64,000 nucleotides of DNA from an uncultured Pelagibacteraceae bacterium (GTDB lineage: Bacteria > Pseudomonadota > Alphaproteobacteria > Pelagibacterales > Pelagibacteraceae). The stretch lies in contig CACMHW010000001.1 in assembly GCA_902613545.1 (NCBI GenBank), forward strand, positions 26,001-90,000, read 5' to 3'. The notes below the pieces were generated by a model that made no database searches, was not told the origin of the DNA, and was given only the letters and a program-made list of their open reading frames with translations. Every line of letters begins with the position of its first letter. The stretch's first letter is position 1. This document shows positions 9,628 to 19,694 of the stretch, in pieces. Position numbers and translations under genes: made by a program.

Positions 9628-9640
9628 TATAAATTAATTT

Positions 9641-10210
9641 TCAATTAGGAGGGTACTCACTTTTTCCAATTATAAGATCTACTAAAGATAATAATAAAGC
9701 TTGGTGCGCGTTTTCAATTAAGTTATATGCCTTACTATCAATCCAAAAATTAATATCTCCCAGTTTTGCAAGTTTGTTTTCTTTATCATTACCTGTAAAG
9801 GTTATTATTTTACTGAATTTTTTCTCTTTAGCCTTTTTTGCACCATTTAACATATTTTGAGAATTCCCACCTGCTGAAATTAAGATGACTGCATCATCTT
9901 GGTCACCATAATATTCAATACATTTTTCAACCCATTTATCATATCCAAAGTCATTTGAAAAACATGTAAGCAAATCTGATTCATTATAGTTTACGCATCT
10001 TACTCTTGCATTTTTTGTTAAATCTACACTAAAATGACTTGCGATTGCTGCACTACCTCCATTGCCAAATATCATCGTTTTTTTTCCTAAGTTATTAGCT
10101 TTTAAAAGAATATCGCTTACAGCTATAAGGTTTTTAATTTTTTCACTATCAAAATTTATTATATTTCTTAAATCATTAAAATATTTTTCAAGATACTTTT
10201 GCTTATCCAT
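9641..10210 (-). CDS. SIS-domain phosphosugar isomerase (GmhA-like)
   Basis: MIFGNGGSAAIASHFSVDLTKN...DDAVILISAGGNSQNMLNGAKKAKEKKFSKIITFTG. Confidence 0.82.
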   Translation of the reverse strand: MDKQKYLEKYFNDLRNIINFDSEKIKNLIAVSDILLKANNLGKKTMIFGNGGSAAIASHFSVDLTKNARVRCVNYNESDLLTCFSNDFGYDKWVEKCIEYYGDQDDAVILISAGGNSQNMLNGAKKAKEKKFSKIITFTGNDKENKLAKLGDINFWIDSKAYNLIENAHQALLLSLVDLIIGKSEYPPN

Positions 10211-10232
10211 AACTTTAATAAAATTTGAATAG

Positions 10233-10718
10233 TTATTGTCTTACCATTTTAAATTGATAAATTTTATAAAAAATTTCAATTAAAAATGAGAATAATATTG
10301 TTGATATTGCGCTATAGGCAAAAAATGGAATAGCAGCGGTATAGCAGGAAATTATTCCATTTAATGAATATTCGTACATTCCAGAAATCCAAACACCAAA
10401 ATTTGTCACTATGAAAAAAATAATAGCTCCTACAAGTGCACCTGATAATCTTTTGATTAATGTCTTCCCAAAAAAATTAGAAATCAAACCAATTAAAAGT
10501 ACACTTCCCCATGTAAAAAAAGTGCCATAATGATATCCAATCACTAGATCAGTTATTGCGAAACTTAAAATAACAGCTGGTATATATTGCCTGCCAAAAA
10601 TAGCCGGTACGTAAAAACTCAATGCAATAAGACTAGTAAAATTTGGAGGATGAGGAACAAATCTACTAACCGCGAGCGCCAAGAAAATTCCTAAACAGAT
10701 GCTTATTTTTTCCATCAT
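10233..10718 (-). CDS. DUF6580-like small integral membrane protein, possibly cobalamin-linked
   Basis: FLALAVSRFVPHPPNFTSLIALSFYVPAIFGRQYIPAVILSFAITDLVIGYHYGTFFTWGSVLLIG; multi-TM; directly downstream of a btuB-like gene. Confidence 0.6.
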   Translation of the reverse strand: MMEKISICLGIFLALAVSRFVPHPPNFTSLIALSFYVPAIFGRQYIPAVILSFAITDLVIGYHYGTFFTWGSVLLIGLISNFFGKTLIKRLSGALVGAIIFFIVTNFGVWISGMYEYSLNGIISCYTAAIPFFAYSAISTILFSFLIEIFYKIYQFKMVRQ

Positions 10719-10724
10719 AAATGT

Positions 10725-12659
10725 TTAGTATACGCTTTTTAATCCTATATTAAAAGAACGATCTAACTGAGAATAGTCTCGAACCGTTTCATATTTTTCG
10801 TCAAATATATTGGTTATATTGAAAAATAAATTATAACTGTTCCACAATTTATAATTAATTGATAAATCATTTACAAAATAATCGTCGATTCTCTCATCTT
10901 GAAAAGTCCTATTCCCATTTCCGTAATCTCTCGCCATATCTGACCACTTGGAATTCAAAATATAGCTTAAATTTTCATTTTTTGCCGGCTTATAACTTGT
11001 TTGAAGATTAATTATATTTCTTGGAACTCTTACCATCTGAGCATTAGTATAATTCTGATTTTTGTTGGGATCATCTTGTTCTGCGCCATCATATGTCGAG
11101 GTATAAGTATAATTCAAATTAAAATTTAAATAATCAGAAGCCCGCCATCCTGACATAATTTCTAAACCTTGAGATTTTACTATACCATCAGCGTTTTGAG
11201 TTGTATAAGCTGCCCCAGAGCTATTATTATTTTTCCATCCCTCCAACACATTGTCATATTGTATGTCAAAATATGTTAAGTCTAATTTTATACCATATTC
11301 TAAGAAACTTTTTTCAAATCCAATATCAAAACTTTTACTATTTTCTGCTTTAACAAAAGGTAATGAATTTGAGTTTGCAGCATAAACATAATACATTTCA
11401 TACAATGAAGGAAATCTAAATCCTGTTCCGTATGAAGATTTTATTTTTGTAGATTTATCGTCAAATAAATATGCAAAAGTAGCTCTATGTGCTTCCTCAT
11501 CGCCTGCAACGGAATTATCATCAAACCTAGAACCAAATGTAGCAAAAATATTTTTTGTAAATCTTTTTTGATAGTCAAAATATTTAGAAGTGGTGTAAAA
11601 AGACTCAACTTTTTTGCCTGTTAAATTTTGATTGTAACCAATCTGATCATCTTCTCTTTCAATGCCAAATAGTAAACTATTATCTAAATCGAAATTATAA
11701 TTACCTTTGTAACCATAATTATATCTATCTCCATAATAATTATCTTTTACAGTATTTCCACTTCCGGGAGCAGCATTATATATTCTTTTTATATACGTCT
11801 TAGCTAAAGAAACTTCATTAATAAAATTTTTATTATATTTATACTCTAAAGATATGTTGGCAGAGGACTGTAAACTATCCTCCGACTCATTGTGTGCAGC
11901 TGTTGCAGTATCAACTTCTTTATCATATTGTTTATATGTATCTGAAAATCTTAAATTACTCTTTAGATTAAGGTAATCAGATAATTTTTGGTTATAATTT
12001 GCTACAATAGAATTATTTTTATAACCATCTTCTTCATCATTATGAGTCATTGCTGACATACCACTTGTTTGAAATCTCTCAAAGCCTATATAAAAATCCT
12101 TATCTTCATCTGCACCTGAATAATTAGCTGAATAATTATTAGTTCCATAAGAGCCTGTGTTAAACATATAATTTTTTTGTCTTCCTGGTTGACCTTTTTT
12201 TGTAGTAATATTTATTGTTCCTCCTATAGCTCCGCTACCATAAACTGAGCTTTGATTGCCTTTTAAAATTTCAACTCTTGAAATTTGACTTGTTAAAATA
12301 TGATTAAAATCAAAGTCTCCTGAAACACTTGACGGGTCAGACATTTTTACGCCATCAATATAAACAGTCGAATATCTTTTTGGCAAACCTCTCAATTGTA
12401 TAGCTGAAGTAGATCCGTGCCCACCATTTTGAAAGAAGTTTACGCTTGTTGTATTTCCTGATAATACGTCACCTAAAAAATACTCATTGGTATTTTTTAA
12501 GAATTCTTCATCTAGAACTACGACTGAGGTACCCACAGTAGACACTGACTGAGGTTTTTTGCTCGGTGCTATCACAATAACTGGAATGTCTTGTGAAAAT
12601 GAGACGCTATTGAATAAAAATGTTAAAAATAAAAAATTTACTAAAATTTTTTTTAGCAT
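10725..12659 (-). CDS. btuB: TonB-dependent outer-membrane receptor, BtuB-type
   Basis: Start at MLKKILVNFLFLTFLFNSVSFSQ (signal peptide); plug domain TSAIQLRGLPKRYSTVYIDGVKMSDPSSVSGDFDF...RVEILKGNQSSVYGSGAIGGTINITTKKG; C-terminal beta-barrel. The riboswitch-like leader supports a cobalamin role. Confidence 0.85.
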   Translation of the reverse strand: MLKKILVNFLFLTFLFNSVSFSQDIPVIVIAPSKKPQSVSTVGTSVVVLDEEFLKNTNEYFLGDVLSGNTTSVNFFQNGGHGSTSAIQLRGLPKRYSTVYIDGVKMSDPSSVSGDFDFNHILTSQISRVEILKGNQSSVYGSGAIGGTINITTKKGQPGRQKNYMFNTGSYGTNNYSANYSGADEDKDFYIGFERFQTSGMSAMTHNDEEDGYKNNSIVANYNQKLSDYLNLKSNLRFSDTYKQYDKEVDTATAAHNESEDSLQSSANISLEYKYNKNFINEVSLAKTYIKRIYNAAPGSGNTVKDNYYGDRYNYGYKGNYNFDLDNSLLFGIEREDDQIGYNQNLTGKKVESFYTTSKYFDYQKRFTKNIFATFGSRFDDNSVAGDEEAHRATFAYLFDDKSTKIKSSYGTGFRFPSLYEMYYVYAANSNSLPFVKAENSKSFDIGFEKSFLEYGIKLDLTYFDIQYDNVLEGWKNNNSSGAAYTTQNADGIVKSQGLEIMSGWRASDYLNFNLNYTYTSTYDGAEQDDPNKNQNYTNAQMVRVPRNIINLQTSYKPAKNENLSYILNSKWSDMARDYGNGNRTFQDERIDDYFVNDLSINYKLWNSYNLFFNITNIFDEKYETVRDYSQLDRSFNIGLKSVY

Positions 12660-12689
12660 TGGCTTTCCTTTGGTTCGTTGGAATGTTAG

Positions 12690-12845
12690 TTCCAATTTAT
12701 TTTTTAGCCACTGCTAAATTTAATTGTAGAACTAGACTTTTCCTGGCCATTGTTCAACAGCGGACTATACTGGGTGGCGCTCCGACTTTACGGTTGCAGG
12801 AACAGCAAATGAATTACACACTTATTTCCCACCATGCATTTCAGT
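12690..12845 (-). promoter_or_regulatory. Cobalamin riboswitch-like leader
   Basis: Minus strand GGTGGGAAATAAG...GCTGTTCCTGCAACCGTAAAGTCGGAGCGCCACCC...GGCCAGGAAAAGTCTAG matches the B12-riboswitch pattern (GCTG-CC-GCAAC-GTAA core, GTCGGAGCG segment, GCCAGG-A element) just upstream of btuB. Boundaries approximate. Confidence 0.8.
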
Positions 12846-12870
12846 AATATAATGAGAATACAAAAAAACT

Positions 12871-14214
12871 CTAATTAGTCAAGAGTTTTTTAAATTGAAA
12901 ATTCTTATTGATCATTTTATTAATCTTAATAATTTTATCTTTTTCTTTTAATCTATATTCAAAAATATTTTTATCTAGTTTCAAAATATTAAGCCTCTTC
13001 CAAAAATAATTATCAAATTTTTCTAAATCAGGATCGCTACAAATATGGAAAGCTCTGCTCCCTCGCTCTAAACACTCTATTACTGATGCAGTAGATCCAA
13101 AAAACAAAGAGAGATTCCTATTGCTATGTCTATTTTTAAATAATTTTTTGTTTTGAATTAAGTATTTTTCTATCTTATTTTTTAAATTCTTGTGTTTATA
13201 TGACCCTTCCATACTGGGATGATTTTTAACTTTTAATTTAGGGAAAAATAAATTTTTTTTAAGATTGATTAATTTTTTAAAAAAATAAAACATTTTATTT
13301 TCATCTTCTATAAAATAAGGAAGAAAAATATTTCCTTTAAAATTTATTTTATCAATTATATTATATCGTAAGGATACGATATTTCTGACCTCTTTTTCTT
13401 TCCATCCAAGTTTTTTACACAAAATATTTTTTTGATCAATTCCATTCACTAATAAGAGATCTGGATGTCCTTCCCTTTTTATATAATCCAAAGGAACTGG
13501 TGGTATCACTGTATGCATATATCCAATAATTTTTAATTTATTATTATTTCTTTTAAGTTCTTTAGTAATAAAATGTTGATGAGGTTGAGCTTCATAAGGA
13601 AACAAAAAATTTCTAATATTTTTTTCTTTTACTAATTTTACTAATATATTTGATAAATCTTTTGAAAAGTTTGTATTATTAAAATCAATCATTTCTAGAT
13701 TTCTAAAAAAAAAACTTCTAATAAAGTTTTTTAGGAAATAAAATAAAGATATAAGAATATTTTTATAAAAATTTTTAAAATCACGATTAATAATTAAAAT
13801 ATTTTGATCATTTTTAATATATGTTTTATTTTCACTTATAGGTATTAAGACCCATAAAGTGCTCTTAGTATCGAATTTAGTATTCAATGAAAAATACTTA
13901 TCAAAATAACTACCATCTTTTTTTAAATTTTTTGGAAAATAGTATGTTAGAATTAAATTTTCATAATTCCTATCATTACCATTATAATTTATTTTTAATT
14001 CATCTCTATTAATTGAAAAAAATTCTTTGAAAATAATTTTATATTTTTCAAAAATTGAAATATTTTTTTTATTAAACTTTTTAATGTTTAGATAGCCAAT
14101 AGTATTTGACCAACTAGTAAGAAAATAATTAGGATTAAAGGAGATTTCATTTCTTAATAATTGACCTTTTTTAATAAAAGTTTTACTTTTTTTTAAAGTT
14201 GAAGCTAAACTCAT
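12871..14214 (-). CDS. Putative surface-carbohydrate biosynthesis protein (GT-B-like)
   Basis: YMHTVIPPVPLDYIKREGHPDLLLVNGIDQKNILCKKLGW...LFFGSTASVIECLERGSRAFHI, a pattern seen in capsule/polysaccharide GT-B proteins. Confidence 0.5.
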   Translation of the reverse strand: MSLASTLKKSKTFIKKGQLLRNEISFNPNYFLTSWSNTIGYLNIKKFNKKNISIFEKYKIIFKEFFSINRDELKINYNGNDRNYENLILTYYFPKNLKKDGSYFDKYFSLNTKFDTKSTLWVLIPISENKTYIKNDQNILIINRDFKNFYKNILISLFYFLKNFIRSFFFRNLEMIDFNNTNFSKDLSNILVKLVKEKNIRNFLFPYEAQPHQHFITKELKRNNNKLKIIGYMHTVIPPVPLDYIKREGHPDLLLVNGIDQKNILCKKLGWKEKEVRNIVSLRYNIIDKINFKGNIFLPYFIEDENKMFYFFKKLINLKKNLFFPKLKVKNHPSMEGSYKHKNLKNKIEKYLIQNKKLFKNRHSNRNLSLFFGSTASVIECLERGSRAFHICSDPDLEKFDNYFWKRLNILKLDKNIFEYRLKEKDKIIKINKMINKNFQFKKLLTN

Positions 14215-14219
14215 AAAAT

Positions 14220-15140
14220 TTAGAATCTTTTATTCTTAATAATTTTTATCAGTTCTATTATGCCTTTTTTGAAGTTCAGCACGTCTGGTCTAAAATAATT
14301 TATAGTTTTAGATTTTTTAAAAGGTCTGGGTTTTCTATCGTAATGACCTTTTTGTGTTTTATTTAAAAAAACTGGAAAAGATTTTATTTTTGTGATTTGC
14401 CTTAAATCGTTAAGTAATTTTTTAATTTTTACCGACTTTCTCCCCTTAATTAAAACTACTTTTTTATTAAATTTTTTATTTAAAATATCTGAGCTTGCTT
14501 TTGCAGCATCTATTACATGTATGTACGATCTAACAGCTTTGCTGGTCCCCCTATAAATAATTTTTTTCTTTTTTATTGCGTCATATACTATTTTCAACAA
14601 ACCATTTTTCAAATTAGATCTAGGTCCGTATATTGAGCCGTACCTTAAAATTGTAAAATTTAGATCAAATACTTTGCCGTACTCCTCTGTCATTAACTCA
14701 CAAGATTGTTTACTTACTCTATAAAAACCTCCTTGGCTGCTGTCAGCATAAATAGAACTAGCCAAAACATATTTTTTAACTTTATTAACTACACATGATT
14801 TAAGAATATATGCTGAGCCTAAAATATTAATCTTAAAAGTTTTAATCGGATCATTGTACGACTCTTGAATATCTGCAATGGCAGCAAAATTATAGACTAC
14901 ATCTATATTTTTTGTAAGATTAAGAATTTTCTGCTCATTTTTTATGTCGACTTTTTTAAATTTTATACTCTTTGTTATATTTGCGGGTTTTTTTATATCT
15001 GCAATAATTACTTGATGTCCCTGAGCATGGAGCACCTCGGCAACATGTGAGCCAAGAAATCCAGAACCACCAAATATGATTACTTTTAATTTCTTTTTAG
15101 ATATTTTTTTAGCCACCATTTTGTTGCTTCTATTTGCCAT
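14220..15140 (-). CDS. NAD-dependent epimerase/dehydratase (extended SDR)
   Basis: VIIFGGSGFLGSHVAEVLHAQGHQVIIADI...YVLASSIYADSSQGGFYRVSKQSCELM (variant YxxxK). Possible alternative start at 15119. Confidence 0.85.
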   Translation of the reverse strand: MANRSNKMVAKKISKKKLKVIIFGGSGFLGSHVAEVLHAQGHQVIIADIKKPANITKSIKFKKVDIKNEQKILNLTKNIDVVYNFAAIADIQESYNDPIKTFKINILGSAYILKSCVVNKVKKYVLASSIYADSSQGGFYRVSKQSCELMTEEYGKVFDLNFTILRYGSIYGPRSNLKNGLLKIVYDAIKKKKIIYRGTSKAVRSYIHVIDAAKASSDILNKKFNKKVVLIKGRKSVKIKKLLNDLRQITKIKSFPVFLNKTQKGHYDRKPRPFKKSKTINYFRPDVLNFKKGIIELIKIIKNKRF

Positions 15141-15817
15141 GGAAAATCGATATCTCCAACACAGCTATCTTGAAATATGAAGGATGTATTTTTAGACATC
15201 CAATTGAATGGAAATGGATTTTTTTTCATGTTTTTTAAAGTTTTTGCTCTAGATATTGTAAATGATTGCGTACAATAATAAGAATGTACACTTTTATCCC
15301 TATCACACGATAACGGTGTAAATCTTTTTAACTCTTTATTTGGAATATAATTTAATAACTTTTTCCCTTTAATTTTTTTTGCTCTCACTGGAGAAAAGTT
15401 ATTAAACTTAGAGACAGTAGTTACTGTGTCAATTTTATTAGAACTATTTAAAATTTTAAATCCTTTTTCAATATCTTTTGTTCTTACACAAATTGAGTTG
15501 CATAAAAGTATTACAAAATTTTTTATTTTATTTTGATTCAAGTTTTGACAATAGTTAACTGCGTGTTGAATGGCTTCCTCAAGAAGAGCCTTATCATTAC
15601 ACAAATATTTTGGTCTTTTAATTGGTATACATCCTTTTTGCTTTGAATGATTTAGAATGTAATCTGAGTCTGAGGATACATATATTTTAGTAATATGTTT
15701 AACTTTTTTTACTGCATCGATAGGATACATAAACATTTCTTTTGAAAGTATTTTTATTATATTTTTATTTTTAATACTTTTGCTATTTTTTCTTCCAAAT
15801 AGTATGGCAACGTTCAT
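15086..15817 (-). CDS. Acylneuraminate cytidylyltransferase-like protein
   Basis: MNVAILFGRKNSKSIKNKNIIKILSKEMFMYPIDAVKKVKHITKIYVSSDSDYIL...IPIKRPKYL: NeuA-like fold pattern with divergent N-terminal loop. Confidence 0.7.
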   Translation of the reverse strand: MNVAILFGRKNSKSIKNKNIIKILSKEMFMYPIDAVKKVKHITKIYVSSDSDYILNHSKQKGCIPIKRPKYLCNDKALLEEAIQHAVNYCQNLNQNKIKNFVILLCNSICVRTKDIEKGFKILNSSNKIDTVTTVSKFNNFSPVRAKKIKGKKLLNYIPNKELKRFTPLSCDRDKSVHSYYCTQSFTISRAKTLKNMKKNPFPFNWMSKNTSFIFQDSCVGDIDFPWQIEATKWWLKKYLKRN

Positions 15818-16824
15818 GCAAAATTAATGTTAATGTTATGAAATTTTCTCTTTAGAGGAAGAGAAATAATTTCATTATTTTTACTTGATATATGTGTAGC
15901 AAATATACAGCTCATGACAATAACTGCATTATCTAAATTTTTATATGAAAATTTTTTTTTGAATATTTCTTTTATTGTAAAACATGTCATCTTATAAACA
16001 TTAAATTTGTGCTTTACTTTTAATTTTGTAATTTTTGGTTTGAAAAGGTAGAAGTATAAAGGTTTTTTTTCCATTTTTTTTGGTCTTTGTTTAAGAGTAA
16101 CGTTATTATTAATTTCATCAAATGTTACTTCAAGATTTTTGCTTCTTATTGTAATCGTATAAGGTAACCCTGTATTTTCACTTAAATCAAAAAAAAGTTT
16201 TCTTTTATTATTGAATATAATTGTACCGTACCCCCCCGGATCGTAAAACTCTTTTCCTCTTGGATTTATAGTCCCTGTTTTATCTATAATCCCAAAAATT
16301 TTTTTTGGTTTTTCGTTAAAAAAAAGTAACCCTAAATCAAAAAAAGTAGAGCCCATATTACCAAGTCCAGCCGAGGGAGAATTTATAAAAATTTTAGTTG
16401 GCTTTTCTTGATGTTTATTAAATATATTTTTTAAAAATAAAAAATTTGGCGAATAAGATCTGTGAGTATTTATCAATAGTCTTATTTTATGTCTTTTTGC
16501 TATTTTTTGAATTTTTAAGCAATTTTTGTAAGACGTAGAAAGAGGTTTTTCGGTAATTATTTTTTTAATTTTTCCATTTTTACAAAATAGATTTAAAATA
16601 TCTAATCTTGATTTAGTATTGGCAGCTACACACAACAAGTCAGCATCAAAATTGATTAATTTATGATAATTTTTTTCTAATAAAATATTTTTTGGTAATT
16701 CTCCTGATAACATATTAATATTTTTGTCACAGATAGCTTTTACTTTAAATTTTAGATTTTTTAAGGCTTGGAAGTATCTCTTACCCATACCTCCGTAGCC
16801 TATTAATATTGCAGTTTTAGACAT
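15814..16824 (-). CDS. Gfo/Idh/MocA family oxidoreductase
   Basis: AILIGYGGMGKRYFQALKNLKFKVKAICDKN...KIITEKPLSTSYKNCLKIQKIAKR. Confidence 0.82.
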   Translation of the reverse strand: MSKTAILIGYGGMGKRYFQALKNLKFKVKAICDKNINMLSGELPKNILLEKNYHKLINFDADLLCVAANTKSRLDILNLFCKNGKIKKIITEKPLSTSYKNCLKIQKIAKRHKIRLLINTHRSYSPNFLFLKNIFNKHQEKPTKIFINSPSAGLGNMGSTFFDLGLLFFNEKPKKIFGIIDKTGTINPRGKEFYDPGGYGTIIFNNKRKLFFDLSENTGLPYTITIRSKNLEVTFDEINNNVTLKQRPKKMEKKPLYFYLFKPKITKLKVKHKFNVYKMTCFTIKEIFKKKFSYKNLDNAVIVMSCIFATHISSKNNEIISLPLKRKFHNININFA

Positions 16825-17577
16825 TTAAAAATATTTATAGAATAGTCTTTTAACATCATTGTCTTTAGTCAAAATTTTAAAATTAGAATTTTGTTTATTT
16901 ACTTTCTTCTCACACATAAAAGTTAAAAAAGAGATTTTTTTATTGATCTTAAGATATTTTTTTTTATAGGGGAGATTATCGTGAAAAAAAACAGCTTTAT
17001 TAATATTGTTCTTTTTAAAAAGTTTTTTTAAAAATAAAAAATAATCTAGAATATTAATAGTATAATTATTAACAATATTATTTACCTTTACATCTGAAGG
17101 AAATCTATTTGACAGGTTAAGTTTTCCAATAAAACTTTTACCAGTATGTACTCTTGGAGAGTCAATGAAAATATATTTGGAAGAAACTCTGATTAATTCA
17201 CTAATTATAATTTTGTAATCACTACTATGGTTTAAAACGCCGGTGCTAAAACTTAGAGAATATTTATCTTTTTTTTCTTTTAATTTCCCCGATTTTATAT
17301 GAGAAAATTTTACTCGCTTATTTTTAAAAAATTTTTTTCTAGCTTCAAATATAGCGTTCTTCTCTATATCTAAACCGTGATAATTAATTTTATAATCAAA
17401 ATAAATTCTAAATATCTTGTAAAAACCACCAACTGCACATCCGTAATCTAAAATAGATTTAATTTGTTTTTTTTTTATAAAAGATAGAGGTTTTTTTTCA
17501 GAGTCGTATAGATCGCTTATTTTATCTCTATTATTTGCATAAAAGTTGATAACATTCTTTTTTCCCCACTGTGTCAT
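16825..17577 (-). CDS. Class I SAM-dependent methyltransferase
   Basis: IKSILDYGCAVGGFYKIFRIYFDYKINYHGLDIEKNAI...LSFSTGVLNHSSDYKIIISELIRV. Confidence 0.78.
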   Translation of the reverse strand: MTQWGKKNVINFYANNRDKISDLYDSEKKPLSFIKKKQIKSILDYGCAVGGFYKIFRIYFDYKINYHGLDIEKNAIFEARKKFFKNKRVKFSHIKSGKLKEKKDKYSLSFSTGVLNHSSDYKIIISELIRVSSKYIFIDSPRVHTGKSFIGKLNLSNRFPSDVKVNNIVNNYTINILDYFLFLKKLFKKNNINKAVFFHDNLPYKKKYLKINKKISFLTFMCEKKVNKQNSNFKILTKDNDVKRLFYKYF

Positions 17578-17578
17578 T

Positions 17579-18652
17579 TTAGTTTAGATTTAGTGCAAGT
17601 TTCAATTTATTTATAAATTTTTTCATAATTTTTGTACCGCCAATAGTAGCTCTTATATATCTATCGTCATTTTCGATCACCATTGGGCGTACAATAAACT
17701 TATTTTTAAAAAGATATTTTATTACTTTGTCCACCTTTTTTTTATTATTGAGCTTAAATAAAACTGTATTTGAATACTTTCCTATCATTTCAATTTTTTT
17801 TGTTGCTAAAAATTTCTTAAGTAATAACCTTCCTTTCGAAACTTCTTTTACATAGTTATTCATTACGTTTATATTTTTAATCAATATTCTTACCAGCTTC
17901 ATATTAAATGCATTTATTTCATAGATCGGTTTAATTGAAAGCATATAACCGATAATTTTTTTATTTGAAATAGTATAGCCAACCCTCATGCCTGCCACTC
18001 CAAAAGCTTTTGAAAATGTCCTCACAACTATTAAATTTTTACATTGTTTTATTAAAGGTTGAGCCGTGATGTTATTAAAATGATAATAAGCTTCATCTAT
18101 AATAACTAAAGAACCAAATTTTTCTGCTAATTTACAGATGTGTTTAATTTGTTTTATATTAAGCATCACCTCTATTGGTTGATTGGGATTTGCAATTGCT
18201 ACCAACTTTGGTTTAATTTTTTTTATTTTATCAGTGAGATGTTTGAAATAATCATAGTTTTTTACTTTTAAATTTAAAGGGAAATGCTTGGCACCAAACA
18301 TTTGGCAGTAAACCGGATACATTGCGAAGCTAGGATTGCAAGTAATCACTTTATCACCACCACTTATAAAAACATCAAAAACTCTTAACAGTCCTCCATC
18401 CGCACCCTCATGTATAACAATTTGATCGCTTTTTACTTTTAACCATTTTGCTACTTCCTCATATATCAGATGTGTGTCTGGATAAGTTCTTAGATCAAAT
18501 GATTGAATTTCTTTTTTGATTTTATTCATGAAAAATTTCGGAAAGTCGTCGACTCTCTCGTTTCTTTCCATGGTGAAATAACCTTGACGATTACTCAACC
18601 AATGAGGCTTTCTTTCTACGTAATACACAAATTTTTTTGGTTTTATTTGCAT
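17579..18652 (-). CDS. Histidinol-phosphate aminotransferase-like class I/II aminotransferase
   Basis: DLRTYPDTHLIYEEVAKWL...ANPNQPIEVML...VIIDEAYYHF...IVVRTFSKAFGVAGMRVGYTI (PLP lysine motif). Confidence 0.85.
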   Translation of the reverse strand: MQIKPKKFVYYVERKPHWLSNRQGYFTMERNERVDDFPKFFMNKIKKEIQSFDLRTYPDTHLIYEEVAKWLKVKSDQIVIHEGADGGLLRVFDVFISGGDKVITCNPSFAMYPVYCQMFGAKHFPLNLKVKNYDYFKHLTDKIKKIKPKLVAIANPNQPIEVMLNIKQIKHICKLAEKFGSLVIIDEAYYHFNNITAQPLIKQCKNLIVVRTFSKAFGVAGMRVGYTISNKKIIGYMLSIKPIYEINAFNMKLVRILIKNINVMNNYVKEVSKGRLLLKKFLATKKIEMIGKYSNTVLFKLNNKKKVDKVIKYLFKNKFIVRPMVIENDDRYIRATIGGTKIMKKFINKLKLALNLN

Positions 18653-18716
18653 TTTAATATTGAGATAAATTGAAATCTTTCATTTTAAATATAAGGCTAT
18701 ATTTGCTTAGTTATAA

Positions 18717-19694
18717 TTATTTTAATATTGAGCTAATTTTCTTAGAAACGATCTTATATCCTAAATCTGTTAAATGTAAAGCATCAGCAAATAACCATTT
18801 ATTATCCTCGCTAAAACTTTTAAGTGTTTTATTAAGATCTAAGTAAGAAATATTATTTTTTTTGCAAATATCTGAAAAAAAAAAGTCTATTTTTTTATAG
18901 TCGTCTTGATTAAAGTTTTTTAAAACCTCGTACGTTTTAATTTTTTTATTCTCAATTTCATGAAATATTTCTTTTTCTTCACTTGAAAAAATCTGTTTTG
19001 ACCATTTGTAATATGGTTGTAATGCAAATATAATATTGAAGTTAAATTCTTTTGAGAGTGATTTCCATATTTTTAAATTTTTTTCAAAATTTTTCTTCCA
19101 ATTAAATGATTTATCTTCAAACGTTTTTGATTTTTTTTTGAGGAAATTTTTTAGAAATAATTTATGCCAAAATGAATTTGTAAAATCTATAGCGAAATTA
19201 TCGATCTTGTTTTGATAAAAAAGAGGAGGTGAAACTATAGATTTTTGAGTGACATATCTATCTATCAATATATCGTTAAATCCAGATACGATAATAACAG
19301 TTTTCAAATTTTTAAATTTATCTAATACCTGTAAAAATAAAATTAATTCTTGGAAGCTATTACAAGTTCTTAAAGAAAGATTATAAACCTTTCTTCTAAG
19401 AAGATTAGATAAATTAGATGAAATAGTTTTTTTATCAGAAGAGGAACCAATTCCAAAAGCAGTTGAGTTACCAGTAATTACTAATTGTTCATCATTTTCA
19501 TAAGAAGGTGTGTCATCAACTATTGTATATTTCCCATTGCTATCGGTATATCTAAAACCGAATTTATCCGTGTTTAAAGTCTCGTTATTAATATTTGGTT
19601 GTTGTTTTAAAACTATATATGGAGACCAAACATTCTCAACTTCATCATAATATTTCATGTAAGGTAAATATTTGTTTATTGCATTGAATGACAT
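18717..19694 (-). CDS. SGNH/GDSL-hydrolase-like protein
   Basis: QLVITGNSTAFGIGSSSDKKTISSNLSNLL...VIIVSGFNDILIDR...LFADALHLTDLGYKIVSKKI: GNS block plus D-x-x-H near C-terminus. Confidence 0.72.
   Translation of the reverse strand: MSFNAINKYLPYMKYYDEVENVWSPYIVLKQQPNINNETLNTDKFGFRYTDSNGKYTIVDDTPSYENDEQLVITGNSTAFGIGSSSDKKTISSNLSNLLRRKVYNLSLRTCNSFQELILFLQVLDKFKNLKTVIIVSGFNDILIDRYVTQKSIVSPPLFYQNKIDNFAIDFTNSFWHKLFLKNFLKKKSKTFEDKSFNWKKNFEKNLKIWKSLSKEFNFNIIFALQPYYKWSKQIFSSEEKEIFHEIENKKIKTYEVLKNFNQDDYKKIDFFFSDICKKNNISYLDLNKTLKSFSEDNKWLFADALHLTDLGYKIVSKKISSILK

Noticed and set aside
12620-12847. 75-aa plus-strand ORF
   Set aside because: Antisense to the riboswitch-like leader and btuB start; sequence is explained by those features.
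17579-18652. hisC of histidine biosynthesis
   Set aside because: Placed among sugar genes with no his neighbours; kept as a HisC-like aminotransferase only.
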